NCBI GenBank assembly: GCA_003646715.1 | Contig: QMLL01000029.1 | Coordinates: 1-11,034, forward strand | Length of the DNA stretch: 11,034 nt | Source: Deltaproteobacteria bacterium | GTDB taxonomy: Bacteria; Desulfobacterota; Syntrophobacteria; B119-G9 | Direction of reading: 5' to 3' | Part shown: positions 1 to 7,070 of the stretch, piece after piece | Numbering within the stretch: position 1 is the stretch's first letter | How the letters are laid out: each line of letters opens with the position of its first letter | The notes under the pieces: model-generated | The model's database searches: none | Told to the model about the DNA's origin: nothing | The model's input: only the letters and a program-made list of their open reading frames with translations | Position numbers and translations under genes: made by a program

Positions 1-94
1 GCAGAGTTAGTTGCAAATTTGAGAAGTTACGGGATACAAACTTGATGTTTTTGACCACCTGTTTTTAATTTATACTTAAAGCTGAGGGATAAAA

Positions 95-3000
95 TTGAAA
101 TGCCCCACTTGCCAATTTGAAAATCGCAATGGCGTATCATTCTGCGAAGAGTGTGGCAACAAACTGGAACTCACATGCCCAAACTGCGGAGGTAAGGTTC
201 CCGGAGGAAGGAAATTCTGTGGGTATTGTGGTACCAGGTTGAAAGACATCAAATACATTAAGTCCACACTGGACTACTCCAAGCCGCATTCCTATACCCC
301 GCCTCACCTGATTGAAAAGATTCTTGTTAACAGGAGTGCCATTGAAGGCGAAAGAAAACTTGTGACCGTTCTTTTTGCTGATGTTGCAAATTATACATCT
401 TTTTCCGAAAAGCTTGATCCAGAAGAAGTTCACCAGGTCATGGATTCCTGTTTTCGTCTGTTGCTTGAAGAAGTACACAGGTTCGAAGGCACCATAAATC
501 AATTTACCGGGGACGGAATCATGGCCCTTTTTGGAGCCCCCCTGGCTCATGAAGATCACGCTCAGAAGGCATGCTTTGCCGCTCTTTCAATACAAAGAGC
601 ACTCAAAAACTTCAGTAAACAGATCAAGAAACAATATGGCCTGGATTTCAGGATGAGAATTGGCCTGAATAGTGGTCTCGTTATTGTCGGAACAATAGGG
701 GATGATCTTCGCATGGATTATACCGCACTGGGAGACACCACAAATCTGGCAGCAAGGGTAGAAGAAGCTGCAAAACCAGGACAGATCCTGGTTACCGAAA
801 ACACTTATAGAATTGCTTCTGATTATTTCGAGTTTGAGTCCATTGGTCTGATAAATTTCAAGGGTAAAACGGAACCCACGGAAGTTTACAGGCTCTTGAG
901 CCCCGGAAAGGCCCTCACAAGGCTCGATGTTTCTCTAGCCAAGGGACTTTCTCAATTTACGGGTAGAGAAGCAGAGCTACAAACGCTTGGTAACCTTTTT
1001 AAAAAAGCGTGTAATTCCCGGGGACAGATAGCAGCAATTGTGGGTAATGTAGGAGTCGGTAAATCCCGGCTTGTATTTGAATTCAGACAATCCCTTCCAC
1101 GTGGTGACTACCTCTACCTAGAAGGACGTTGTTTACCCTATGGTTCATCCATGGCCTACCTGCCAATTTTGGATATATTAAGAACGCTTTTCAAAATTAA
1201 AGATGGAGAAAACAGGAATGTAATATACCTGAAAATCAAGGATTATGTCAGCAATCTGGATTTCAACGCGGAAAAGATCCTGCCGGCAATCTACGAGATG
1301 TTTTCTCTGGGTATAGACAGCAGCGATTTCAAACAGATAAAGCCACGGGACAGACGAAAGAGAATCTTCGAAGCTGTAAAAGATCTTCTGGGAGCAGTTA
1401 GCAAAAAGATAACCTTGGTGATCGTTGTGGAAGACCTGCATTGGATCGATAAGACTTCAGAGGAACTTCTGAAGTATTTGATGGATTGGATCCCAAAAAA
1501 CAGAATTTTTCTCCTTCTTCTTCACCGCCCTGGCTACATGCTTAAATCTAGAGACAAAGCCTTCGTTACCAGGATCAAGGTTGATGATCTGTCTTCGGTA
1601 AGTAGCCTCAAACTCATAGAATCCATTCTTGGAGACGGAGAGATTGATCCGGAACTGGTTGGATTCATTTTAAGTAAAACAGGTGGAAATCCCCTTTTCA
1701 TCGAAGAATTCACCCACACACTTTTGGAAAACGGATCAATAGTCAAGCAAGCGAACAGATTTCTTCTAGAAAAAAACAAATCCCTGTTCAACATCCCCGA
1801 TACCATACAGGGGATCATTGCGTCCAGGATAGACCGGCTAGAGGATAATCTGAAAAGAACCATACAGATGGCTTCAGTTATCGGAAGAGATTTTGTTTTC
1901 AGGGTTCTCGAAAAAATAACAGGTATGAGAGATGAACTAAAATCATATCTCTTATATCTTCAAAAATCCGAATTCATATACGAAAAACGTCTTTTCCCTG
2001 AACTAGAATACATCTTCAAGCATGCGCTAATTCAAGAAGTTGCCTACGAAAGCCTCCTGGTAAAAAAAAGAAAAGAAATCCACGAAAAAATTGGGCAGGC
2101 TATTGAGGAAATCTACGGAGATAGGTTGGAGGAGTTTTACGAAATGCTTGCCCATCATTACTCAGAAAGCGGCAACAAAACAAAAGCTATTAAATATCTG
2201 AAACTTGCAGGCAATAAAGCACTGAGAAGTCACTCTCTCTGGGAAGCCTTCAAATTCTACAGGAAAGCAATAACTTTTTTGGATAGCAACCTACCTCAAA
2301 GTAAAAAAGAATTGGTTAGTATTACGCTTCAGGCAGCCTCGCCAATGATATCCCTTGGGTTTCCGGAAGATTCGATTGAACTTTTGAGAAAAGCCGAAAA
2401 AATTTCGAAAGAACTAGGAGAAGAAAAAAGTCTATCAATATTGTACAGCATGATAGGGCTATACTACTCCGTAAAAGGTGACCCTTATCTGGGAATGCAG
2501 TACACGGAAACCAGCTTCGAGAAAGCATTTGCCTTGAGAAACCCGGATATATCGGCACCCACCGGTTTTGACCTGTGCAGTAACTATGTAAGGACGGGAG
2601 ACTTTAAAAAGGTTGTAGATATTGCACCCAAGATGATTTTGATGCTAGAGGATACCAAGAAAACCGAAGAAACCTTTGATAGGGGATACAACATTTATTC
2701 AACGTTTTTCGCATTTTATGGCTACAGCCTCGCCTTTTTGGGCAGGTTTGAAGAAGGCAAAAAACAATTTGAAAAAGGTCTCCGGTTTGCAGCTTCAATG
2801 AACAACATATACAGTCTTGGGCTTGTGGAATGCCTTTATGGTTATCTCTATGTAATAGAAGGTGACGGTAAATACGCTATCGAACATTTTGAAAAAAGTA
2901 TAAAATACCTGGATGAAGCCGAAATAATCATTCTCCTGGGGCTTGCTTGGGCCGGTCTGGGCATGGGCTACTATTATGTTAGAGATCTTAAAAAGGCGGA

Positions 3001-3481
3001 AAAATACATCGAAAAAGGCCTTAAAATTCAAGAAGAGGCCGGTATCCCTTACCACATAAGCACTTATTTTTGGTTTTTGAGTCTGGTTTACTACGATTTA
3101 AATAAACTGCGAAAAGCAAACAACAGTATTAACCGAGCTTTGGATCTTTCCAGGGAACTGGGTGAAAAATGGGTGGAAGGGGTTTCAATGACATTCAAAG
3201 GCCGTATTCGGTTTGGCACCAGGAAACCCTCTGATCTGGAAAAAGGTGAAACGTTGATTTTGGACGGCATAGATATACTAAACAATCTTGGAATAATACC
3301 TTTCAGCGCACGCGAATATCTTTTTTTGGGCGAGAATTTCAAGAATTTTGGAATGAATGAAAAAGCTCTACTTTACTTAGAACAGGCAAAAAACAGGTAT
3401 TCAAGTATTTCTGCAGATCACTGGTATTCAAAAACAGTCAAACTAATCAATGAAATCCAGGAATGTAGTTCTGAACGTTAA
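95..3481 (+). CDS. Zinc-ribbon, class III nucleotide cyclase, STAND/AAA ATPase and TPR fusion protein
   Basis: Probably a cytoplasmic signalling protein that makes cyclic nucleotide under control of an ATPase and a TPR interaction surface. Two zinc-ribbon knuckles open the protein (C3/C6/C17/C20 and C28/C31/C42/C45). The cyclase domain spans about residues 85-270: metal-binding D96 (FADV) and D140 (FTGDG), and transition-state N217 and R221 (DTTNLAAR). T210 sits where class IIIa enzymes have Asp, as in class IIIb. Q136 occupies the usual substrate-selecting Lys position, so ATP versus GTP preference is open. The ATPase follows: Walker A GNVGVGKS (317-324), Walker B with acidic pair E445-D446, and a GNPLFIEE motif near 530. 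From about 705 to the end are helical TPR-like repeats. The start is TTG; GAGGGA lies 5 bases upstream. AT-rich promoter-like sequence (TTGACC at 51, TATACT at 71) precedes it, but the spacing is poor. Length is normal for this architecture. The ligand sensed is unknown. Confidence 0.93.
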   Translation: MKCPTCQFENRNGVSFCEECGNKLELTCPNCGGKVPGGRKFCGYCGTRLKDIKYIKSTLDYSKPHSYTPPHLIEKILVNRSAIEGERKLVTVLFADVANYTSFSEKLDPEEVHQVMDSCFRLLLEEVHRFEGTINQFTGDGIMALFGAPLAHEDHAQKACFAALSIQRALKNFSKQIKKQYGLDFRMRIGLNSGLVIVGTIGDDLRMDYTALGDTTNLAARVEEAAKPGQILVTENTYRIASDYFEFESIGLINFKGKTEPTEVYRLLSPGKALTRLDVSLAKGLSQFTGREAELQTLGNLFKKACNSRGQIAAIVGNVGVGKSRLVFEFRQSLPRGDYLYLEGRCLPYGSSMAYLPILDILRTLFKIKDGENRNVIYLKIKDYVSNLDFNAEKILPAIYEMFSLGIDSSDFKQIKPRDRRKRIFEAVKDLLGAVSKKITLVIVVEDLHWIDKTSEELLKYLMDWIPKNRIFLLLLHRPGYMLKSRDKAFVTRIKVDDLSSVSSLKLIESILGDGEIDPELVGFILSKTGGNPLFIEEFTHTLLENGSIVKQANRFLLEKNKSLFNIPDTIQGIIASRIDRLEDNLKRTIQMASVIGRDFVFRVLEKITGMRDELKSYLLYLQKSEFIYEKRLFPELEYIFKHALIQEVAYESLLVKKRKEIHEKIGQAIEEIYGDRLEEFYEMLAHHYSESGNKTKAIKYLKLAGNKALRSHSLWEAFKFYRKAITFLDSNLPQSKKELVSITLQAASPMISLGFPEDSIELLRKAEKISKELGEEKSLSILYSMIGLYYSVKGDPYLGMQYTETSFEKAFALRNPDISAPTGFDLCSNYVRTGDFKKVVDIAPKMILMLEDTKKTEETFDRGYNIYSTFFAFYGYSLAFLGRFEEGKKQFEKGLRFAASMNNIYSLGLVECLYGYLYVIEGDGKYAIEHFEKSIKYLDEAEIIILLGLAWAGLGMGYYYVRDLKKAEKYIEKGLKIQEEAGIPYHISTYFWFLSLVYYDLNKLRKANNSINRALDLSRELGEKWVEGVSMTFKGRIRFGTRKPSDLEKGETLILDGIDILNNLGIIPFSAREYLFLGENFKNFGMNEKALLYLEQAKNRYSSISADHWYSKTVKLINEIQECSSER

Positions 3482-3505
3482 CAGTATATACCAATTACGG
3501 AATCA

Positions 3506-3539
3506 AATAGGGTAAGCATGAACACACACTTACCCTATT
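3506..3539. terminator. Intergenic hairpin, possible bidirectional terminator
   Basis: AATAGGGTAAG (3506-3516) is followed after a 12-base loop by its perfect reverse complement CTTACCCTATT (3529-3539). It lies 25 bases after the stop of the cyclase gene and 48 bases beyond the stop of the convergent leftward gene, the expected place for a shared terminator. There is no long T run on either side, only short T-rich stretches, so the intrinsic-terminator role is inferred from placement and stem quality. Confidence 0.6.
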
Positions 3540-3586
3540 CAGTGTTTCATTCAAAACAAACTAGCCTACGAGAGAAATCCCGCATT

Positions 3587-4000
3587 CTAAAGTTCGTATT
3601 CTCCATCGATCTCAAGGATAAATTCTCTTGGTTTATCCCCGGGCTTTACTGTAAACTCGCCACTTCCCTTTATACTGGCCAGTTTACCGATTCCCTTGTA
3701 TATTTCCCAGGTTCCCTTTGTTATCTTGGTCTCAGCATCCCGATGTCCTTTAAAAGAACTGTAAATGGAACCTTCTTCAAAAGTAGTTACCGCATAGCCC
3801 TGCATGGAACCCGTACCACGGACGCGATCGTGAAATGTTACGCTTCGGCGAGATACAAATTTACCAGCAATACCTACCTGATACTCAATAGGTTCCCCTT
3901 CCATTTCAACCAACATGAGCGTGTGATCGAATTCATCGTGAACATAGAGCATTTCCCTTCGAGTTACCAGTAACCGATACGTTGCCTTCCGCTTCATCAT
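3587..4000 (-). CDS. Small conserved protein, probable beta-barrel, function unknown
   Basis: A 137-residue protein with no signal peptide or membrane segment. I do not recognise a named family. The sequence alternates short hydrophobic and polar stretches, typical of antiparallel beta structure, and its C-terminal half has a glycine-rich pattern (YKGIGKLASIKGSGEFTVK) that recalls lipocalin-like or allene-oxide-cyclase-like barrels such as DUF3224 proteins. That resemblance is by pattern only. A very strong ribosome-binding site, AAAGGAGGT, sits just before two consecutive ATG codons. Spacing favours the second ATG (first base at 3997), which would give 136 residues. It converges on the cyclase gene and has no partner on its strand. 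The upstream region holds a cluster of inverted repeats that may regulate it. Confidence 0.8.
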   Translation of the reverse strand: MMKRKATYRLLVTRREMLYVHDEFDHTLMLVEMEGEPIEYQVGIAGKFVSRRSVTFHDRVRGTGSMQGYAVTTFEEGSIYSSFKGHRDAETKITKGTWEIYKGIGKLASIKGSGEFTVKPGDKPREFILEIDGEYEL

Positions 4001-4036
4001 GACCTCCTTTTCCGTTTGAAGTGGTAATGTTGCTGT

Positions 4037-4146
4037 ATGTTACATTTTTAGAACACTCTTCTGTGCCTTATACACGATTACTGAAACAAATGCTAGTAGT
4101 TTGTTTCACTAAATCTCTCACTCGCAAATTGAGAGTAGTGTAACAT
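4037..4146. repeat. Cluster of nested inverted repeats upstream of the barrel-protein gene
   Basis: Three inverted repeats lie in 110 bases. The outer arms are ATGTTACA (4037-4044) and TGTAACAT (4139-4146). Inside are TGAAACAAA (4082-4090) with TTTGTTTCA (4100-4108), loop 9, and CTCTCA (4115-4120) with TGAGAG (4130-4135), loop 9. This fills most of the 234-base gap between the leftward small gene and the rightward transposase relic. It could be the leader or operator region of the small gene, the eroded left end of the IS, or a small non-autonomous element. No coding sequence is visible here. Confidence 0.5.
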
Positions 4147-4502
4147 TCTTTCTCTAAAATTAATTTTGGTTGAAAAAAAGCAGGTCACAGCTTATCCTTT
4201 CTGATACCTAAGAAAAAATAGAAAGGAAGATGCAATGACTTGTGATAACAATAACATATTGAACAAGATATTGGAACTGGTTACCGAGGATGACCTCGAT
4301 GGGAAAGCATAGGCAATACGGTTACTGATTAATTTGACGATGGAATGGAGAGAGACAATTATCTTGGGGGTGCTACCATGCGAAATGAGCGGAATTTTAT
4401 CCTAGGAGTTTAGAGAAAGGATTACGGTCGGAGCGAGTATTGAAGTTAGCGGTAGCAGAGATGTATATTCATGGTATTTCAACTCCTAAAGTAGCAGCTA
4501 TA

Positions 4503-4525
4503 TGTGTCCCTGACTTGATCAGGGA
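4503..4525. repeat. 23-base palindromic insertion within the transposase relic
   Basis: The relic reads V-A-A-I up to 4502 and continues T-E-E-L-C-G-F from 4526, as expected for IS256 transposases with nothing between. The 23 bases in between are therefore an insertion that breaks the frame. It holds the hairpin TCCCTGA (4507-4513), loop CTTGA, TCAGGGA (4519-4525). Bases 4505-4525 match the reverse complement of 6095-6115 at 20 of 21 positions, so the sequence belongs to a dispersed repeat. Confidence 0.75.
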
Positions 4526-4608
4526 ACGGAGGAATTGTGTGGGTTCAATGTGAGTAGTTCTCAAGTGAGTAGGGTGGCAGCAGAATTGGATGAAATATTA
4601 GATGAGTG

Positions 4609-4646
4609 CGCCGTCCCGAGTAGTGGCGAAGCCACGTATCGCAGGG
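4609..4646. repeat. About 38-base palindromic insertion within the transposase relic
   Basis: Relic codons expected to read Glu-Trp-Arg-Asn-Arg-Gln (GAG TGG CGA AAT CGT CAA) are split after GAG TG. About 38 bases intervene before G CGA AAT CGT CAA resumes at 4647. The insertion is GC-rich compared with its surroundings and contains the hairpin GTGGC-gaa-GCCAC (4623-4635), flanked by weaker outer pairing (CGTCCCGA against TCGCAGGGGCG). This looks like a member of a small palindromic repeat family. It is a different sequence from the 23-base insertion. Confidence 0.65.
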
Positions 4647-5162
4647 GCGAAATCGTCAATTAGGAGAATATCCCTATTTAATACTTGATGCCAGGTACGA
4701 AAAAGTAAGAGAAGGCGAGAAAGTATTAGTCAGAGCTACTGCTCGATAAAATTGCGCAGTTTTGATTACAGTCGGGGTCAGAGCAGATGGTAAAAGGGAA
4801 GTATTGGGAGTGTCAGTTGAGCTTTCAGAAAATGAGGTACATTGGCGAAATTTCTTCAAGAGTCTCACATCAAGAGGCCCCCAATGGAGTTAAGTTGGTT
4901 ATAAGTGACGTACACGAAGGACTAAAAACGGCACTTGGAGCAGTTTTTCCCAGCATACCATGGTCCACCTCTGGCGGATCAGTTTCATTTGCAACAAAAT
5001 GCGCAGAGTTCTTTTCCTACTCAGGGTATAAGAAAAAAGGTAGCTTCAAGAATCAGGGCTATTTCTAATGCACCATCAAGAAAAGAGTCAGAGAGACTTT
5101 TGGAAATATTTATAGAAGATTACAGAAAAATTCTTGCACTATCATCCCTATAATTTACCTGG

Positions 5163-5427
5163 TTAATCTTGAGTCCCCACAAACTCTTTCTCACACTTCC
5201 ACTCTTCCGTGTAAATATCAATCATGATATCCTTAGCCTTCCGGGCAATTCTCTTTATAACCTCTCGCTCGTCCAAAGGTACCTCTGTTTGCTTATTAAC
5301 TGTTCATAATCATAAGGGAGGTTCAAATTAATTTCGTCTACCAAAGAATGTTAGTTATGTCAATATCTTGTGCTGTATGAGGGTCTCTAGATGGGTATTT
5401 CTGAATCACGTTTCTAAAATCCGTAAC
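5163..5427 (-). pseudogene. Fragmented leftward coding remnant, family unknown
   Basis: Three leftward segments in different frames read like coding sequence. From right to left they are VTDFRNVIQKYPSRDPHTAQ and on to DIDITNIL (5338-5427), VDEINLNLPYDYEQLISK (about 5285-5341), and VNKQTEVPLDEREVIKRI continuing through an amphipathic, charged helix to a TAA stop at 5163-5165. Joined with two frameshifts they give about 85-90 residues. I do not recognise the family. The first segment directly follows, in frame, the TGA stop of the lipoprotein gene and overlaps its terminal hairpin, so the upstream boundary is doubtful. The third segment is the most protein-like. The 275 bases right of the transposase relic hold nothing else that I can see. 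Confidence 0.4.
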
Positions 5428-5437
5428 TCAAATACCC
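5393..5437 (-). terminator. Hairpin at the end of the lipoprotein gene
   Basis: On the leftward transcript GGGTATTT (5437-5430) is followed by GAGTTACG, an 11-base loop, CGTGATTC, a two-base AG bulge and AAATACCC (5400-5393). This gives a 16-bp stem that contains the lipoprotein TGA stop. Two pairs are G-U wobbles that work only in the leftward RNA, so folding of that transcript is favoured. No T run follows on that strand, so it may act as a Rho-associated or 3'-end-protecting structure. On the plus strand the stem has two mismatches but is followed by TTTCTTTT. Confidence 0.5.
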
Positions 5438-6027
5438 TTTCTTTTAAAGACAAATCTGCGTTTGGGATTAAACGCACTGGTATCACGACTATACTCTTTC
5501 AAAAATTTTATCCACTCACTTGAATCGGCAATAAAAACGTAATTACTACTGCTATAATTTGGCTTAATGTATCTTAGAGGAAGCTGATTCTTTTCTATTT
5601 TTTCGACAAACCAGTCATAATCCAGAGGAGTTATGATCAATCCGTTTCCTTTGATATCTACGCGGCACAAAGAATGACATGGCAACACCCCTGCAGCCCA
5701 GTAGATATTCGGGTAGTAATGTTTATCTTCGGTCATCCTTCCAGCGGTAAAATCCATAAAAAGATCTTCCCCAACTTTAAAATATACCACTTCGAGTTCA
5801 CCAAACTTGTTCTCACCATCATACGTCTCAATGGTATTCTCGCCAAACTTCCAGGGACGGATTTTCATACCCCTGACATCCTTGCCAAGCTGAATAACCG
5901 AATCCCATTCTCCCAGGATTTCAGGTGCCGAAACTACCAAGTCTTTCGTGTAGAAAACATTCAGAGACTGTACGTAACACCCTGAAAGGACCAAAAGAAA
6001 CGTAAAAAGTAATACTATTTTTTTCAT
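5428..6027 (-). CDS. Probable outer-membrane lipoprotein, function unknown
   Basis: The 199-residue product has a classic lipoprotein signal: M-K-K, a hydrophobic run (IVLLFTFLLVL) and lipobox L14-S15-G16-C17. Tyr at +2 argues against inner-membrane retention, so the outer-membrane periplasmic face is likely if the host is Gram-negative. After the anchor comes SLNVFYTKDLVVSAPEILGE, then a mostly beta-rich domain. The pattern of FYT.D.V..P..LGEW soon after the lipid anchor recalls a widespread, uncharacterised family of small lipoproteins whose members read NPFYTEKDLVFDP-like here; this is a remembered pattern, not a search result. Its length fits that group. AGGAG lies 5 bases before the ATG. 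The gene stands alone, between a palindromic repeat upstream and a decayed fragment downstream. Confidence 0.85.
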   Translation of the reverse strand: MKKIVLLFTFLLVLSGCYVQSLNVFYTKDLVVSAPEILGEWDSVIQLGKDVRGMKIRPWKFGENTIETYDGENKFGELEVVYFKVGEDLFMDFTAGRMTEDKHYYPNIYWAAGVLPCHSLCRVDIKGNGLIITPLDYDWFVEKIEKNQLPLRYIKPNYSSSNYVFIADSSEWIKFLKEYSRDTSAFNPKRRFVFKRKGI

Positions 6028-6083
6028 AATTGCTCCTACTAATTTTAAAGAATCTCTGATTAATTAGACTAGATTCCAAATCT

Positions 6084-6184
6084 GTCATGCCGGATCCCCG
6101 ATCAAGTCAGGGACAGGCATTGATCCGGCATCCAGACAAGAATCTCTAGATTCCGGCTCTCTGCTTCGCTTCGGCCGGAATGAC
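6084..6184. repeat. Compound palindromic repeat element
   Basis: About 100 bases made of two hairpins inside imperfect outer arms. The arms are GTCATGCCGG (6084-6093) and CCGGAATGAC (6175-6184), complementary with one mismatch. Hairpin one pairs ATGCCGGATC (6087-6096) with GATCCGGCAT (6122-6131), 10 bp perfect. Hairpin two pairs ATTCCGGC (6150-6157) with GCCGGAAT (6174-6181), 8 bp perfect. It is GC-rich against AT-rich flanks and resembles the dispersed GTCATTCCGG-type repeats common between genes in many bacteria. Bases 6095-6115 recur inverted in the transposase relic at 4505-4525. Confidence 0.8.
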
Positions 6185-6202
6185 GAGAGAGGTAATATGC
6201 TT

Positions 6203-6351
6203 CTACTTTACGCTTATCTTATCCCGACCGAGCAATTCCTCGTATTTATCAAAGGTTCCTTAAGAGAAATCATACCTGACCAGACTTCAAAAGCATCCTC
6301 AGAGGACATCTCAGACTGATCAGAACCTTTCACCTCTGTTATGTTAACCAT
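6203..6351 (-). pseudogene. Possible small frameshifted leftward gene
   Basis: From ATG at 6351 the leftward frame reads MVNITEVKGSDQSEM and then SSEDAFEVWSGMISL. It then loses protein-like character and stops at 6214. A shift of frame near 6260 gives GTFDKYEELLGRDKISVK and a TAG stop at 6203-6205. The joined product of about 50 residues looks like a small acidic protein of antitoxin size, but I recognise no family. No good ribosome-binding site precedes the ATG. This may equally be chance in an otherwise empty stretch; the rest of 6191-6444 shows nothing else. Confidence 0.3.
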
Positions 6352-6444
6352 ACCAGATAGATAGACCCTTTGCAACACGCTCGAGAAAGAAATAAGGAAA
6401 ATCAGATAGATACAGATAAGTTTACTATTTTCGGTGTGCCGGAT

Positions 6445-6897
6445 TTAAGCCCGCCCTTGATTCGAAGGTGGTCCTTTCAAATCTTCTAGGAACTTCTCCA
6501 GGTATTCCGGCCCCATAAGTTTCTTCTTGTATGCTTCTTCTGATTTTACCAACAGGAACCTTCTGGAAAAATCCGGGTGAGAAAGATATGTCAGCGAGTT
6601 TTTCAGGAAAACGTCTCGGAGCCTTTTTTTCAGCTCTTCAACCTCTTCCTCGGGAATAAAATTCCGCTCCTCAAGAAGTTGAAAATATACTTTATCTCCC
6701 AGTTTATTTCTCAGTACCTGGAGGTGATCTTCTACAAAACCATCCGGTGTTTCGTCAGGTATTGCTATTGCCACCATGGCTCTAACACCAACGTACCATC
6801 TGTCACCTACCAGATGTTTGGATTCGTCCCAGAATTCTAGGGTTAAACCGTTCTTAAGTTGTACTTTTTCCATCAAGATAGCTTTCTGCTTTTTCAT
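6445..6897 (-). CDS. Conserved protein of unknown function, 150 residues
   Basis: A soluble, charged protein with no signal peptide or transmembrane segment. Residues 9-50 read as beta-strands (MEKVQLKNGLTLEFWDESKH, then GDRWYVGVRAMVAIAIP). The remainder is helical and rich in Glu, Lys and Leu. The opening pattern of a short LKNGLTLE strand followed by GDRW is one I associate with an uncharacterised family from deltaproteobacteria and relatives, but no function is known to me. The chosen ATG at 6897 has only a weak, distant GGTGG upstream. The ATG at residue 9 has no better site, so the start is uncertain. A loose promoter match lies upstream on the same strand (TTGACC at 6945-6940, TATAAA at 6925-6920), with a spacer shorter than ideal. 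No operon partner is present. Confidence 0.75.
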   Translation of the reverse strand: MKKQKAILMEKVQLKNGLTLEFWDESKHLVGDRWYVGVRAMVAIAIPDETPDGFVEDHLQVLRNKLGDKVYFQLLEERNFIPEEEVEELKKRLRDVFLKNSLTYLSHPDFSRRFLLVKSEEAYKKKLMGPEYLEKFLEDLKGPPSNQGRA

Positions 6898-7070
6898 GAC
6901 TATTTTTCCACCGAAGCGATTTATAGACGTATTTTACCTGGTCAACCATTAGATATGAACAGTTAAGTTAAAATAATTGGCAAATATTTTCAATCGCCGC
7001 AGATCAAAAAACATGATGAGTATATTGCGAACCACTCGATACCTGAACCGCTTACATCCCGCGTGCATTA

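Larger units (their letters stand above)
4235..5153 (+). pseudogene. IS256-family transposase relic, frameshifted, internally deleted and C-terminally truncated
   Basis: Joining reading frames recovers a typical IS256-family mutator transposase. The start ATG at 4235 has AAAGGA upstream and leads into NNNILNKILELVTEDD. An in-frame stop near 4310, a frameshift near 4330 and a gap of roughly 50-60 codons follow. The frame then resumes as SLEKGLRSERVLKLAVAEMY and, past a small insertion, as EELCGFNVSSSQVSR. After a second insertion comes LGEYPYLILDARYEK, with the first catalytic Asp at 4687-4689. ISDVHEGL carries the second Asp (4907-4909). The family signature QFHLQQNAQ (4980-5006) lies beyond a further frameshift. 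The copy ends shortly after this, so the region with the catalytic Glu is missing. Several stops and indels show it is long dead. Terminal inverted repeats were not identified with confidence. Family identity is secure; the exact deletion points are estimates. Confidence 0.93.

Noticed and set aside
3518..3973. Rightward 151-codon open frame opposite the small barrel-protein gene
   Set aside because: The leftward gene has a strong ribosome-binding site and protein-like periodicity; the rightward frame starts inside the hairpin loop and is not protein-like.
4235..5153. Programmed frameshifting in the IS256-type transposase
   Set aside because: There are several unrelated frameshifts, an in-frame stop, an internal deletion and no C-terminal catalytic Glu region, so this is decay. 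IS256-family elements normally encode one uninterrupted transposase.
5428..5430. TGA read as selenocysteine, since a hairpin lies over and just after it and the frame stays open for 29 codons
   Set aside because: The hairpin begins before the TGA, unlike a bacterial SECIS element. The open frame soon ends without a recognisable domain, and the protein already has the length I expect for its group.
6048..6147. Direct repeat AAGAATCTCT at 6048-6057 and 6138-6147 as a target-site duplication around the palindromic repeat
   Set aside because: Only 10 bases match, and the copies do not abut the element ends: one is 26 bases outside and the other lies inside the element. Chance is likely in AT-rich sequence.
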